In this document: positions 9,101-25,064 of the stretch, in pieces
Layout of the letters: each line of letters begins with the position of its first letter
Position numbering within the stretch: position 1 is the first letter of the stretch
NCBI RefSeq assembly: GCF_000218685.1
Contig: NW_006763292.1
Location: 2,180,897-2,244,896, forward strand
DNA from: Serpula lacrymans var. lacrymans S7.9
Lineage: Eukaryota > Basidiomycota > Agaricomycetes > Boletales > Serpulaceae
Length of the DNA: 64,000 nucleotides
Reading direction: 5' to 3'
The notes under the pieces: model-generated
The model's input: only the letters and a program-made list of their open reading frames with translations
Told to the model about the DNA's origin: nothing
Database searches by the model: none
Program-made: the position numbers and the translations under genes

Positions 9101-10826
9101 ACCCCAAACCAGAACTCCGCCTTGTTTCTTTCTATGATATTCAGACAATTAATGGCAATGGAGAGGTGACGAGTAGGGGGATTGATGAAATAGTTGCCTG
9201 AACGTGCTGGAGCCAACAAAAAATCCTTTAAAGAAGTGTGAACCAGTTGCACCAGATCGTCATCAGATTCGGGAATGAGGAGGATTGACTGAATACTAAG
9301 AAAAATCTCTACAAGGCGTCGTGAGGAAATATTTAACAAAGAAGCGAGATGCTTGATGGGTAGTGGATCTTCAAGAAGGAGGAGGGTGCCCATTATCTGC
9401 ATGAGATCGACCATATTTCCAGGTACCCCGTCCGGATACAAAGCATTCGAGAACACCTGAGAATACAGATCATCTAGGCCATGTGCCTTTAGTGCGTCCA
9501 GAAGTTTCCGGTGCGGCATCCCCCCTGCTCTACTAACAAAATCGACGAATGTGGACGAGTAGATATAGGATCCCGAAGCTTCTTTGACGAGAGTGTCAAG
9601 GACTTCAGACGAAGGCCAAGGCTCTGGTACCTTATCCGTGGTCATAAGTAGGCGATTCGCATCATATATTGTTTCGAACTCGGACTGGAAAAACATGCGG
9701 ATATCTCCCGCAGCGTTGAAGTTTTGTAGCTTCAATTGAAGTGTAAGATTTCTGGCGTTTCGAGTTTCGAGTTTTTTACGGAGATATTCTTCAACCCTGC
9801 TAGTGATAAAAAGACAAAAAGGAACCCGACCATTCCTGGCCCCACAGGCATCGACTACAGCATCAATGAATTCATCCATTAATGTTCTGTCCTGGTGTCC
9901 ACACTCGTCCAAACCGTCGATAACGATCACCATGCGTTTACGCTTGAAAAAATTTCGTATACGTTTTGAGCATGCAAGCATGGGTTCCATGATGAGTTTG
10001 TCAAACTGGTAGCTGAGTGGAGTGTTCAAAATGGAGGGTTCTTTATTGAGGGCATTTTGTAACAACGGTTCCATGCCTCTGACTGTAGTCGAGAGCTGAA
10101 AAGCGAGCGTTGGAATAAGATGGGAGATTTTGTCTCGATTTCCTATTCCTCTGAAGAAGAAGAAACTGGCGGCAAGTTTCCTCTCGTCAGCACACCATTC
10201 CGCTATAGTCTGCGCGATAGTTGATTTTCCAGATCCAGCAGAGCCATTTAGCCAGCAAATTGGAAGACTAGTACGGTCCGCCCATTTTTGGATCGTCTCG
10301 AGGACATCCTTCCGAGTGCCTTGCAAACATCGGGCCTTTTTCCCAGAGCGATTCTGGTACGAAGCATTGACTGGTTGTAGCAGCTGGTGTAAACCAGGTA
10401 TGGCTGACCCCCGATAACTGAGCTCAGATCTCAAGGCTGATAAACACCACACACCATCAGGGCTGCCATGAGTAACATTCGTGACGTTGTGCACAACGGG
10501 CTGTAGACTCCCAGAAAAATCGCTGAAAATGCTGTGTTGAGCCTGGGTGTTGTTGGAATTATTGAATACGCCAGCAGTGGGCACTAGAGAGGTGCGTTGC
10601 TTGATGAAGCGAAGATCTCCAGACGTTTCACCAGAAGTGTTGTGGTGAGACTGTGGTATGGATACTGTGTTGATTACGAGGCATGGGGAGGGAGCCTGAG
10701 ACCTGAAGGATGAACATAGGTATATAAGTAGGATATCAGTAACTTATTAGCACTCATTCGACTATTGTAGCGCTGGATTTCTCTATGACCAAGGCCCTTG
10801 TTCATGTCAACATTGATATCTATCAT
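5261..10826 (-). CDS. NACHT-domain (NLR-like) protein with a tail of single-codon micro-exons
   Basis: Exon 1 is 10744-10826 (start uncertain) and the NACHT exon is 8884-10702. The P-loop reads GSAGSGKSTIAQT, Walker B VIVIDGLDECG, and an NTPase sensor-like stretch CLFITSRVEEYLR follows. NACHT proteins are STAND ATPases used in fungal non-self recognition and cell death; usually WD40, ankyrin or TPR repeats follow. Here the large exon ends in phase 0 at a GTAAGC donor, then exons of 22 nt (8814-8835) and 11 nt (8764-8774) restore phase 0. I then read 45 exons of exactly 3 nt down to 5367, plus exons of 6 nt (6000-6005), 12 nt (5923-5934) and possibly 15 nt (5800-5814). The terminal exon 5261-5311 reads TDRKNRG... 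to TGA. The total is about 53 exons and 717 residues. If the first tail intron (8836-8883) is retained, translation stops at 8851. The NACHT part is secure; splicing of the tail is inferred. Confidence 0.68.
6140..8080 (-). repeat. Tandem array of about 72-bp units, each holding acceptor, 3-nt exon and donor
   Basis: About 27 imperfect direct repeats lie between 6140 and 8080. Successive units are mostly 70-73 bp apart (range 64-79). On the minus strand each unit reads donor GTAnGTTCC, then a stretch containing ACATTTGG, a branch-like CTGAC about 28 nt before the acceptor, then CTCAG or CTTAG, three variable bases, and the next donor. Position:codon of the triplets includes 8075 CAC, 8008 GAC, 7944 GTT, 7871 ATT, 7799 CAT, 7727 GTG, 7655 GAT, 7583 CAT, 7513 GTG, 7441 CTT, 7368 GAT, 7297 CGT, 7218 CGT, 7145 GGT, 7073 TAT, 7001 AGT, 6928 CGC, 6856 CGG, 6784 CGT, 6706 CGT, 6633 CAA, 6566 CCT, 6494 TTT, 6422 GAA, 6350 CAA, 6285 CCT, 6214 TTT, 6142 ACA. 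The unit at 6706 has a GC donor (GCAAGT). Confidence 0.85.
8081..8885 (-). other. Diverged upstream micro-exon units
   Basis: No sequence repeat is obvious here, yet the same AG-NNN-GT arrangement recurs at similar spacing: 8683 CTA, 8623 CTA, 8550 CTT, 8482 TAC, 8429 AAT, 8368 TTT, 8289 TAT, 8218 AAA and 8156 TAT (first base of each triplet on the plus strand, codon given for the minus strand). Donors include GTGAGT, GTGCGT, GTATGT, GTAGGT and GTAAGC; the one at 8482 (GTGTTC) is weak. The longer exons 8814-8835 and 8764-8774 connect the NACHT exon to the triplets. Confidence 0.62.
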
Positions 10827-10966
10827 GCTTTCCTGTAACTAGACAAAAAGATACAAATACAAGAGGGATGGCAATGCGAAGAAGCGACGAATTTGGAGGC
10901 ACGTGAACCAATTAGAAAATAATCTACAACTACAGCTTGGATCAAGGCTAGATTACAAAACAGGAT

Positions 10967-12176
10967 CTACAAAGGACCAAGATTTTCCCAAATGGCATGG
11001 TTTAAGACATTAGATGAAGATCCGTCAGGTGCCAGCGTCTCTAAATTATCCTTGTCGTCGGCAATTTTGTCAAGCCATTTGGCTGCACCTGAGAGGTTGG
11101 CAACTTTTGCACAAGCCGCATGCAAGGCCGGGAGTTCCCCAGACGGGAGCGGAAGGTTGATGGGATCCGACGAAGTGAATGTAACCGTATGGGGCACTAC
11201 ATAACCTCTTCTGGCTGTACAGACACGATAACAGTTAAGAGATGGCTGTGTATAGATGCAATGACCCAGCACAAGAATCCAAGAATCCAGCCTACAACTC
11301 ACAGTCTTCTCAAACCACATCTGTAATCGATCGAACCAGTCGTGTACATCCTTCTCCATCGTCATAACGTTGAAAAGAGAATGGAATTTTTCACCATTCA
11401 GACTTTCAATGTTGTAGCCAAAGTGCTTTAAAACGGCCAACGCCGACGAAGAATAATCCTTCTGGACAGCGATGAAGCCAATGTCAATATCAATTATAAC
11501 ACAGAATAACAAACCTCTGCGCTCGTGTCCGTATCTGTTTTGGCTGAAATGTTGAAATACACAGAATCTGGTATAATGTGGGCACATTCTGTGTTCACGA
11601 TGCCGCCGGCGTCGAGCACTTCAGTCAATGTAACAATTGACAGATCTTCTCCTTTGACGTCGTATTTCCCAGTCACTACGCATCGGAAACCGTCTCGGAT
11701 AAGGGCCTTGATATAATGTTTTGAATCCAACAGCAGATAGTGAGTGATACAGAACAATTGCGCACCTGTTCTTTGGCTTCTCGGTGATAAGACGAAGCCG
11801 GAGTTCTTCCTTTAAAATTTTTGACTATTCCGTGATTAAGCTGAATGTATTCAGTGATCATGATTAGTAGCGGATTGGTAACTTACATGGGCGGATGAAA
11901 TGGTCGAGGAAAAACTCTCCCAATGAACACAGGTGTTGTTGCTTCCCCTCAGGAATGTATCTCTTTCGCCATCCCGTGCATTGCCCGAATAGACGGCGCC
12001 TTGAGAATCAAATAACCCAAGATTCTCGCGTACATGACATGTCGGTCGTTGGAAGCAACAGCTTTCTCGAAGTCCAGACAGACTTGATAGGCGCCGACAA
12101 CATGAGTGTGGACAGGATCATCTGGTGAAAGAAGATCCTCAGCTTCCGCGACGGGGGGAAGGCTAACCGCGACCAT
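10967..12176 (-). pseudogene. HNH_2-type nuclease-like gene with a frame break
   Basis: Exons read as 11887-12176, 11766-11824, 11515-11706, 11303-11461 and 10967-11245. The HNH region contains ALIRDGFRCVVTGKYD and, further on, TECAHIIPDSVYFN. HSLFNVMTMEKDVHDWFDRL and the C-terminal DGSSSNVLNHAIW match the large Agaricomycete family annotated as HNH nuclease domain proteins, whose cellular role is unknown. The first exon begins MVAVSLPPVAEA and carries YARILGYLILKAPS, but hits TGA at 11949, while the downstream frame (QQHLCSLGEFFLDHFIRP) is one base out. Summed exons are 979 nt, not a multiple of three, and I find no plausible intron to repair it. Either a single-base indel has broken the gene, a sequencing error is present, or the start is wrong. 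It lies 140 bp upstream of the NACHT gene on the same strand. Confidence 0.72.
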
Positions 12177-12316
12177 GACCAAGTGAAGTAACCGACCCAG
12201 TGTAAATGAGTTCCGGACATTTGCGAGCTGACCTGGCTTGACTAAGCTTTTTTACGGAGGTCAAGTAGCAAAAACCATTTTCAGCATAGAACCTCTATCA
12301 CCTTTCTTCCATCGCA

Positions 12317-13357
12317 ATGCAGTTCTCAAAAATCATAAAAGCTGGCTTACGGGTGGCTTCAGTATCGCAGAGAGCTCGCTTCTCTGCTTCTTTGCCTGCA
12401 ATTACCCATTTCCAGCCTCTACAGTCATCCTCTCCACTTTTCTCCGGGCGGAGGTTTCTGTCAACATCACAGCCATTGCGCGAGGAATATCTGCGCGAGG
12501 AATCTGAGGACGGAGGATTGGAAAAGGGAGAAGGCTTCAAACGAAAATTTCCCCCTGCCGAAACGCTTTTCGTCGGGAACCTACCTTTTGCAGCCAGCGA
12601 GGATGACCTCCGGACCATATTCTCGCCGTTTGGCAATGTGAAACGCGTAAATATTGGTATGTCAATTTTTTTTTTTAAAAAAAACTGCCAATTCATGTTC
12701 CTTCTGACATCCTTTGCTTTTAGCTGTACACCCCGACGGTACCCAACGCGGCTATGCGCATGTAGAATTCAGCTCAAAAGAAACCGCGATTCGTGTCATT
12801 GAATCCGACAAGGAAGATCCCATATATTTCCTGAGTAGGAATCTTGTGCTCGACTTCGCCCCACCTAGATCAAGAGTGTTTAATGAGCCATATCATACTC
12901 TTTATCTCTTCGACTTCAGAGGCGAAGAGAAAGATATTGAGGAGCTTTTTGCACCTTGGTCGGAAGACATTAAGAGGGTCACTCTGCGTGAGTTCGTTTA
13001 CCGCTTGATGGTCTACTTGTCTCTCATTTTATTGCGTCGTCGGCAACTGGTGTGTCGAATATAGTGCGTGACGGAGCCACAGGTAGGTCATACGGCAATG
13101 GCTTTGTCGAATTTACGGATATCGACGTGGCTGCGAAAGTCCTGGAGTCTATGAATAACCGTAAAATGCCCAATGGGTGGTCCCTGAACCTGAACTTTGC
13201 TCACCCTCCGAGGTCCCGCAACACAGACCGGAATGAATATGGGATGCGGAAAAAGGAGTTTGGCCAGGGAAAGAAGTCATTTAAGAGGAGATCCCCTGGC
13301 TCGTTTGGTGGCGATCGGGGAGGTCCAAGGCGTTCCGATGATTGGGTCGATTCATGA
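12317..13357 (+). CDS. Two-RRM RNA-binding protein, probably mitochondrial
   Basis: Exons are 12317-12656, 12724-12987 and 13065-13357 (897 nt, 298 residues). The first 55 residues are rich in Arg, Ser and Ala without acids (QFSKIIKAGLRVASVSQRAR, then SGRRFLSTSQPL), which looks like a mitochondrial targeting peptide. RRM 1 has RNP2 TLFVGNLPF and RNP1 RGYAHVEF; RRM 2 has TLYLFDFRG and, after intron 2, the RNP1-like YGNGFVEF. The C-terminus is basic and Gly/Arg-rich. RRM proteins bind single-stranded RNA; a role in mitochondrial RNA handling is inferred from the leader only. Both introns are phase 1, with donors GTATGT and GTGAGT. Confidence 0.88.
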
Positions 13358-13988
13358 AGATGTCCTGTGGCGTTTTGTGGGAGGGACTTGCTTTGGTATC
13401 TTTTTCAACCATCTTACCACGTAATCATATTTTTGACATATGTCAACTTCATACGCACCAGCGGTTTAACAATTTCCAAAACTGTACACGGCCCTATCTG
13501 CTCTTGAAAAATATTGAAATGGACTGAGAAGGCCGATCAAGAAGACACAACTCTCAAATTCCATTGTTACGTTCATTTATTGGTTTGTTTGGTAAAGGTT
13601 GCGTATACCCTGATGGGCCCCCTGTAATAAGTGATGATTATCTCAGGTACTGTAGCTGGCATCCGAAGTGCAGTCAGCGACACCCGAGTCCTTGGTTGGT
13701 GTAACTACTAACTGTCTAACCTAACTTACTTACCCTCACTACCCTATGATATGGACTTGCTAGTGGGCTCCGGGATAGGCAGCAACTTGTCAATGTACAT
13801 ACAGTCTACGCACGATTTACTAAAGCGAATTACGGTCTCACTTGTCTAGAACTGTTCGTACCGCAACTGAGTTTCAACCAGCCTCTAAGCCGAAAAGGAT
13901 GATCCCATCCAGGTTAAAAGATGAGTCCTGTCCCTGTCCATGTTACATTATTCTGCTTCTACAATTGCTACACCACCCAGGCCTAAAC
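13358..13988. other. Intergenic region upstream of the NRPS
   Basis: This holds the 3' UTR of the RRM gene and the promoter of the NRPS. The reading frame of the NRPS stays open upstream to 13842 but has no ATG before 13989. A pyrimidine-rich stretch lies directly before the start. Nothing else is recognisable. Confidence 0.4.
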
Positions 13989-18641
<4,653 letters not shown>

Positions 18642-18804
18642 GGGGGACTTTGATTTTCTCGAGAGAAACAAATCATATGATTAAGCAAATCCGTGTACCT
18701 ACAGGATAGATAGCAATGTACGAGACTCACGTATCCTACCTGAATCATCGCCACTCGGGCCCAGCCAAACGTGAACAGGCTGTTCTTGCTTGACATATTA
18801 GGTA

Positions 18805-21213
18805 TCATTCGTAGCCTTCTTTCTCTCTGATTTCCCTGACTTCGACATCTTGTGCAATCCTCCTTCTCTCTATAGTCCTGCCTCCCTTACTACTCCATAC
18901 TCCTCCCGTAATTCCGCCCTTCTCGAAGATATGGTCGATGTCCTCTAGCTCTAGACCTTGTGTTTCTGGGAAAAATATGTAGACCAGGGGAACCCAGAGT
19001 GCATTGAAGATGGCAAAGATGACGAAGACGCGCCAGTCGATGTTGGCAATGGCGATGGGGGTTATTTGAACTGTACAATTGGCGACGTTGAGCACGACCC
19101 TTGACCAATGCCAAAAGCATTTTTAAATACTCACCGACTGTGAAGGTACATAACCAATTGAAAGATGATGAGAGTGAAGAACCGCGTGCTCTTATTCTGG
19201 TGGTGGATATCTTGATGTGAAGCAAGTGCGTTAGTTTTCTTTGATCTGTGAATTTAACACGATCAAAAACGTACTTCGGCGGGATACAACCAGGGCTGAA
19301 GAAACATGATTTTGTCAGACAATGTGAGCTGTGTTGTATGATATAGATATATACGACTTACAATTGGTAAAAAGCCCAAACCCAGAAAGATCTGGAAGAC
19401 GAAGATCATAGCTGTGGCTCCATATGCAGCTGGCCTGCTTCCAGTTGAGAGTAGTATAGAGGTGATGATGAAGCATAGCGACAACCCTGTAGCAGACACC
19501 ATCAGTAGGAATCTCCTGCCATAGCGATCTACAGTCTGGAAGAACAGAAGTCAATGGCATCTCTCTGACTATCAGCTGAGGTGCTTACCCAGAGTGGAAT
19601 AAACGAGGCAAGCATATATGTAATAGCGGTACATCCGCCCAGTATGAGAGACAAATCACGGGATAGACCCATAGTGTTCTGGTAGACGATGGGGGCAAGA
19701 TAGCTATGGAAGACATCTAATTAGGTGCTAGAGCCATGAAAACGAAGACTACCTCTACGCACTTGATCATGTTCGCGCTATATAAGAGAGGATTGTATAT
19801 AGTAGCTGAAAGGAGTAATATGGCAGGTAACGTACCCTGTAAACTGTTGCATGACATTGATGCCGATGCACAAGCAAATCCTCCTGAAATTTCCTAGAGG
19901 GCCGCCTTGGAGAAGCTCAGCGTACCGGAAGGGACCTGGCAAAAGCACAAAATATGCACTCAGTATATCAACCAACAGTGCGATCACGGAGATACCTTAC
20001 CTCCTGCACTTTCTTGCTCCAATGAAAACTCAATTTCCTTCAATTTTTGTACAACATCAGGGTGGTCAATCGAATCTCGATCTTCCAGCTGTGCCAGAAC
20101 TCGTGCACCCTCTTCTCGACGGTCGTGAGCGATCAGCCAACGTGGAGAATCAGGGAGGACCATTCCCTGAAGTAACAGGCAAAGTGCGAATACAGCTTGG
20201 AAACCTATAGAAGGGTGTCATAGGTTGGACGCGTTTTGATGTGATTGGATTGTGTAGCAAGGATCTTACCGATTGGAAGTCTCCACTGGATTGGACCGTT
20301 GACAAATGAGAGACCATAATCCAGCCAATACGCCTTGGTTCGATATTACAAAACGACTGATAAGGCTGGCCCTCAGAGAGCGCGAGAGCAGACTCACTAT
20401 GACGAGGCCAACGATAGTCACTGTTGAATTCAAGCAAACGAGGGTGCCCCGTATGTGACCTGAGCAAGTTTCTGATTGGTACACGGGTATGGATGATGCA
20501 TTGAAACCATTCCCCTGGAAGATATTGACGATGGTGACGACTCTCAAAGACAAAACAGACTTACAATTCCACTAACAACTCTCCCAACATATAGCTGAGC
20601 GCGCGTGGTAGCGCTCGTCATAATAGCCTATCAGACAGTTACCATTGGAAGAGAGTGGATATTCGATGTTTATAGACTCACAGTTCCAATCAACATAGTA
20701 ACTGCGCCAGACATGATCATGCGTTTACGACCGATGGCTTCTCCGAAAACGAAGACTATCAAGCTGCCCACTACGCATCCGATATCCTATTTGTCGTTGG
20801 TACACCGTCCATGTTAACTGTTGGTCCCCACTCACATAGATAGCCACCTATGAGAGTTGAGTATAAGTCATTATGAGGATGTGATGCACGACTTACGATG
20901 AGACCCTGTGCTGTGGGGTCAGGATCACCAAAATCTTTTCCAAACTGATTTGTAGCCCCGATCTTCATGTTGTGGATAGGATGGCGTTAGGGTGAGTTTC
21001 AAGGTTTAATCGAAAGGATGATTGAATAGAGATGACGCACAATACCAGACATAACGCCCTGGTCATAACCAAGAAGAAGGAAGCCTTGGCAACAACATGC
21101 TGATAACGATGGGGGGGTCAAATTGAAGGAGAACGTTATAACGAGCCAAGGTTCAAAAGCGCACCTGTGATTGCCCACACTAGATACTTTCCTTTCAGAG
21201 GTACAATCCACAT
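18805..21213 (-). CDS. MFS sugar transporter
   Basis: I read 16 exons: 21165-21213, 21041-21084, 20897-20962, 20836-20847, 20682-20786, 20565-20627, 20398-20514, 20270-20333, 20001-20204, 19836-19935, 19763-19777, 19589-19703, 19362-19535, 19275-19295, 19135-19210 and 18805-19070, totalling 1491 nt and 496 residues. Family marks are GYDQGVMSG in helix 1, GEAIGRKR in the first loop, LPDSPRWL before the central loop, MQQFTG, VDRYGRRF, and FFPETQGLELEDID at the end. These identify the fungal sugar porter family: twelve membrane helices, plasma membrane, proton symport or facilitation of a sugar. It is divergent from a predicted L-rhamnonate dehydratase, so rhamnose or a related sugar acid is a reasonable substrate guess. 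Several exons are very short (12, 15 and 21 nt). Confidence 0.9.
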
Positions 21214-22013
21214 GGTTTGCGAAATCTGCGTAGCGCTGTAGAAGACACGTCAACAGCGATACCTTCAAGTTAAATGCTCGTGTGGTTGAGACTTGGGCTT
21301 TGGGTTGCGACTCTAAGATTGGGCGTTACATACTCCGTTGCATCAGGTTCAGAGGCGCTATAATGTAAGTGGTCAAATGATCATACTCAAGAGGCTATTG
21401 GGACGGCCCGTGGACATGCTGCCTCCCGTATAAGTAATATGCGTTGCAGCTTGACCGGGCTCCACTTTCTTCCAACTTGAAACACTAAGCGTGGCACAGT
21501 GCATTGATATAGCTGAAAATGAAGAGAACAGTCCAGATAATAGAAATTTTTGTTGCGGTACTTCAGTGAGCAAGGCTACAAGAGCTTGCCACAAGAAACA
21601 TTGCGTTAACAGAGAAACATTCGTTGAGAAAGACACAAGTACGGTTTATGTTTTCAGGTTCGCGGACTTGGAAATGGGCGGTCCGGGAGTTGCCGACTCT
21701 CACTTGTTTTGGAGTCAAAGGTTATGGATGTCTCTTGACCAGCTTCCTATATGACAAGTGCGGTAGACCGCCATCATGTGGTCAGCTCGTCAGCCACGTA
21801 GATATGGCCGTGTGCATTATAGGACAAACATGGTGGGTCAGATATCATGTTGTCTGGCGTATGATATTCCGTGCCGGTGTAGCGCTTGGAAAGGTATTCC
21901 TTATAACATTCAGCTATTGCGACCCTTCAGCTTGCCTTTGCAGTCATACACGCTTTTTATACCCGCCTTCAGTTGACTGAGTGGTGGGAGAACCTGGACA
22001 ACGAGATCCCACA
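21214..22013. promoter_or_regulatory. Divergent promoter, sugar transporter and L-rhamnonate dehydratase
   Basis: These 800 bp separate the two start codons and must carry the control region for both genes. Small open frames on both strands here show no family resemblance. I could not identify a specific operator by eye. Confidence 0.4.
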
Positions 22014-23572
22014 ATGACTTCACGCGCATTTCCAACTATAACTGCCGTCAAGACTTATCTAATTGGCGGAGCAAGTTACTTGATCCTGCATACCGTCGCC
22101 TCCCATGCTAACTCGTGCGTTTGTAGGAAGGAGACGGTGCGGATTATCACGATCAAAAGCGAGGACACTGGATTATAGACAGTCCAATTTCCAATCCAAT
22201 GTGCGTCTCTCACTCGAGCTGTGTATAACTATTAATCATATGTGAGCCACTCCCTTCAGGTCGCGCTACACACAGTACAAGACCTCTCGAGTTCAATGGG
22301 GAATCAATGTCTTGGGAACGTTTTGTGTAGAAATCCACGCGTCTGATGGTACAACTGGGTGAGACATGCTTCAAGGGTCACACTGCCAATATGCACCTCA
22401 TGTCCGCCGTCCAGGTTTGCGACAGGGCTTGGTGGTCCACCTGGATGTTGGATCGTCCAACAGCACTTCAAGCGCTTCCTCATAGGAGCCGATCCTCGCG
22501 ACACGAATATGCTTTGGGACCAGATGTACAAATCCTCGTTATTCTACGGACGCAAAGGTCTCCCTATTGCAGCCATCTCTTGCGTTGACCTGGCACTCTG
22601 GGACCTGCTCGGAAAAATCCGTGGAGAGCCCGTTTATAAGCTCATCGGCGGAAGGACGAAGGATTACCTGAGCTTATACTCTACCGGGCCGCTCCCTGCA
22701 GAGGCCAAGAAGCTCGGGTTTTGGGGAGGAAAGGTTCCCTTGCCGTACGGTCCCGATGAGGTGGACGGTTTGCGGAAGAACTATGAGTTTTTGGCCGATC
22801 ACCGCAAACAAATCGGTCCAGATTTTCCCTTGATGGTGAGATCCGCAAATTTTAACATACTATGCATGTGATTGACCTATCCATGTAGGTGGATTGTTAT
22901 ATGAGCTTAAATGTACAGTATGCTATAGAATTGGCGACAAAATGTTTGTCGCTGAACATCAACTGGTGGGAAGAAGTTTTACACCCGGACGATGAAGACG
23001 GGTTCAAGCGGCTCAAAGCAGCCCTTCCTCAGGTCAAATGGACGACGGGAGAGGTCAGTCAAGGTCCTTGTCCGCAATGTTACTGAGAGCTAAATGACCT
23101 ATTCCATCAGCATGAATACACGCGTTATGGATTCCGAAAACTCCTCGAGACGCATTCCATTGATATTCTCCAGCCCGACGTCACCTGGGTTGGCGGCCTC
23201 ACAGAGCTATTAAAGATCAGTGCGCATGCTGCAGCATACGACGTCCCCGTTGTACCGCATGCATCGAGTAGTTACAGCTATCACTTCGCACTGAGTCAAA
23301 CAAATGCACCGTTTGCTGAAGTACGTCGTGTTTCCCCTCCTCGATGTGTGCCGTTAATCTGATTTTGACAAATTCAGATTGTGTGTAATGCTCCAGACGG
23401 CAAGTCCGTCCAGCCTAGTTTTGGCAAGTTGTTCTTGAACGAACCTCTTCCTGAGAATGGGCGTATTGAGGTGTCTGCTTTCGACCGTCCTGGGTTCGGG
23501 TTGGAATTGAACCCGGATGTCAAACTCATCGATGCCGAGCAAGCACTCATGATGGGGACGGGAACTCATTGA
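22014..23572 (+). CDS. L-rhamnonate dehydratase-like enolase superfamily enzyme
   Basis: Exons 22014-22070, 22127-22200, 22260-22358, 22415-22835, 22889-23053, 23111-23320 and 23378-23572 (1221 nt, 406 residues). The N-terminal capping domain carries DYHDQKRGHWIIDSPISNPM and YKTSRVQWGINVLGT. The barrel has YYGRKGL-like FYGRKGLPIAAIS, the metal-ligand region VDCYMSLN, EEVLHPDD, TGEHEYTRYGFR and DILQPDVTWVGGLTE, and the C-terminal VVPHASSSYSYHF. These segments match the RhamD group of the mandelate racemase branch, which dehydrates L-rhamnonate to 2-keto-3-deoxy-L-rhamnonate in the non-phosphorylated rhamnose pathway (LRA3 in yeasts). The first intron (22071-22126) begins GCAAGT, a GC-AG intron, required to join LIGG to EGDGADYH. 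Substrate identity is inferred by resemblance. Confidence 0.88.
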
Positions 23573-23879
23573 ACAACTAGACATTTGATGAACACAAGAG
23601 TTGAAATGTAGTAATACGTGCTTGCTTTTCTGGTCTGGGTAGAAATCTTTTTGCTTTTTTTACGGTACAATGCTCAGCAATCAATAAGCTTCACGAAAAA
23701 TTACCGAATAACGTCATGCAACACTGAGTAGTCGTAGTGTATCATAGTGTGCTACGTTGTCAACTTAACAAATACAATGAAGGCAGAAAATAATTGAGAA
23801 ATACATATACTAGCGGAATGTCCGCACCGCAGCTTCTGTCACAGAAGTTGCGGTGGTCAAAGCTAAACTCAAACTGACC
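23573..23879. other. Convergent intergenic region
   Basis: The 3' ends of the dehydratase gene and the conserved minus-strand gene face each other here. The stretch is AT-rich with nothing recognisable beyond presumed 3' UTRs. Confidence 0.4.
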
Positions 23880-25064
23880 TTATCTATCCGACAACCACAC
23901 CTTTAACTGCTTGGCTAATTTCTTCGCGGCAACCTCAAGTTTCTCATCCCTCGACCTCGCGACTTCCACAATTGTCCTCTTCCTCCCCGTGCTCGTCAGC
24001 ACCAAGCCTACTTTCCGAGAGGAGAATGATACAGAGAGGGCACTGAACGATAGCGGTGTGGGTCCTGCAGGCTTCTTGCCCTTCGCGCTATGGCTCGAAC
24101 CCAGAGTCCCTACGTTATTATTTGCCCTGGACATGGCTGCCGTGGGCGACGGATTGGCCGGGCCGGCGATGCTGGGGTTGGTGTGGACGACTCCCTCTCG
24201 CAGACCATAATACCTCACGAGGTCCTCGAGTCTGCTGCGTGGCTGCATGAGGTCAAAGAGATCCTTGAAGCTTTCCTCGCGCTCGAGGTGGAGCTCGGAG
24301 TCGTCCATCATGACGTCTTCGCGGACTTTGAGGACGATGAAAAGGTCGAGGACTTGGGTCTCGCGTTGGACGGTGTCAAACGGATTTGAGGAGGGGACAG
24401 GAGAAGGTGCGGAGAGGGGGAAGGGATCGGAGGAGTATGGTGGGCGGATTAGAGAATTGTAGGCTGGGAGGTAGGTGGAGCGTAGGACGTGCATGCATGC
24501 TGAAGGGAGGGATTGTAGGTCAGCGACTATTCTGAATGAGAGGAATTGGTGGGACAGAGGCGACAGCAATATCCGAATACTGAAAGCGTGGCGTGCTCCA
24601 AACAGTAACACTGGTTTTGTGCCCCGCCACAAACACCACCACCCCTGAACATACGACATACCGCAGACATACCGCTTTGAGGGCGTAAGCGGAGCTCCAC
24701 GGTTCCGCAGTACATGCCCTTCTCTCATGGTGCAAGCGTCATGTCACAGAGACGACTGTTGTCGAGTAGTAATATGCACAAGATCCAATAACTCACCGAT
24801 GTAAAACGAGTGGTTGACGAGTCTCAGACTGGTTGAGAGCCAGTAAAGGGTCTTTCTCTGTCGCTCTATCCGTCCTTCGTCTATCCCATGTGTTTGTGGA
24901 AATGTCATATACACGATTTTGAGCAGCAAATGCGATGGTAGCGCTGAGAAGTTTGCAGGCTCATGGCGCTGGTGCGGGAAGGGCGGAGGCGGGACATTTG
25001 CAGAGCCTGCAGGGACGTACGGCGGGGGTGGAGGGTTCATGCACTTTTCGTCGATTATGACCAT
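23880..25064 (-). CDS. Conserved basidiomycete protein, possibly F-box-like
   Basis: Two exons, 24797-25064 and 23880-24499 (888 nt, 295 residues), joined across a 297-nt intron that turns FYI into ACMHVLRSTYLPAY. The N-terminus MVIIDEKCM is followed by a proline-rich stretch. LPSHLLLKIVYMTFP then resembles the start of an F-box (leucine/proline helix), followed by WLSTSLRLVNHSFYI. The second exon has a charged middle and ends with RKVGLVLTSTGRKRTIVEVAR and a lysine-rich helix. I know similar unnamed proteins in other mushrooms but no assigned function. The F-box reading is tentative. The start could be further upstream in the same frame, but MVIIDEK is the better conserved beginning. It is divergent from PEX1. 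Confidence 0.72.

Noticed and set aside
12298..12696. Minus-strand open frame of 132 codons
   Set aside because: Shadow of the RRM protein's first exon on the opposite strand, with no family resemblance.
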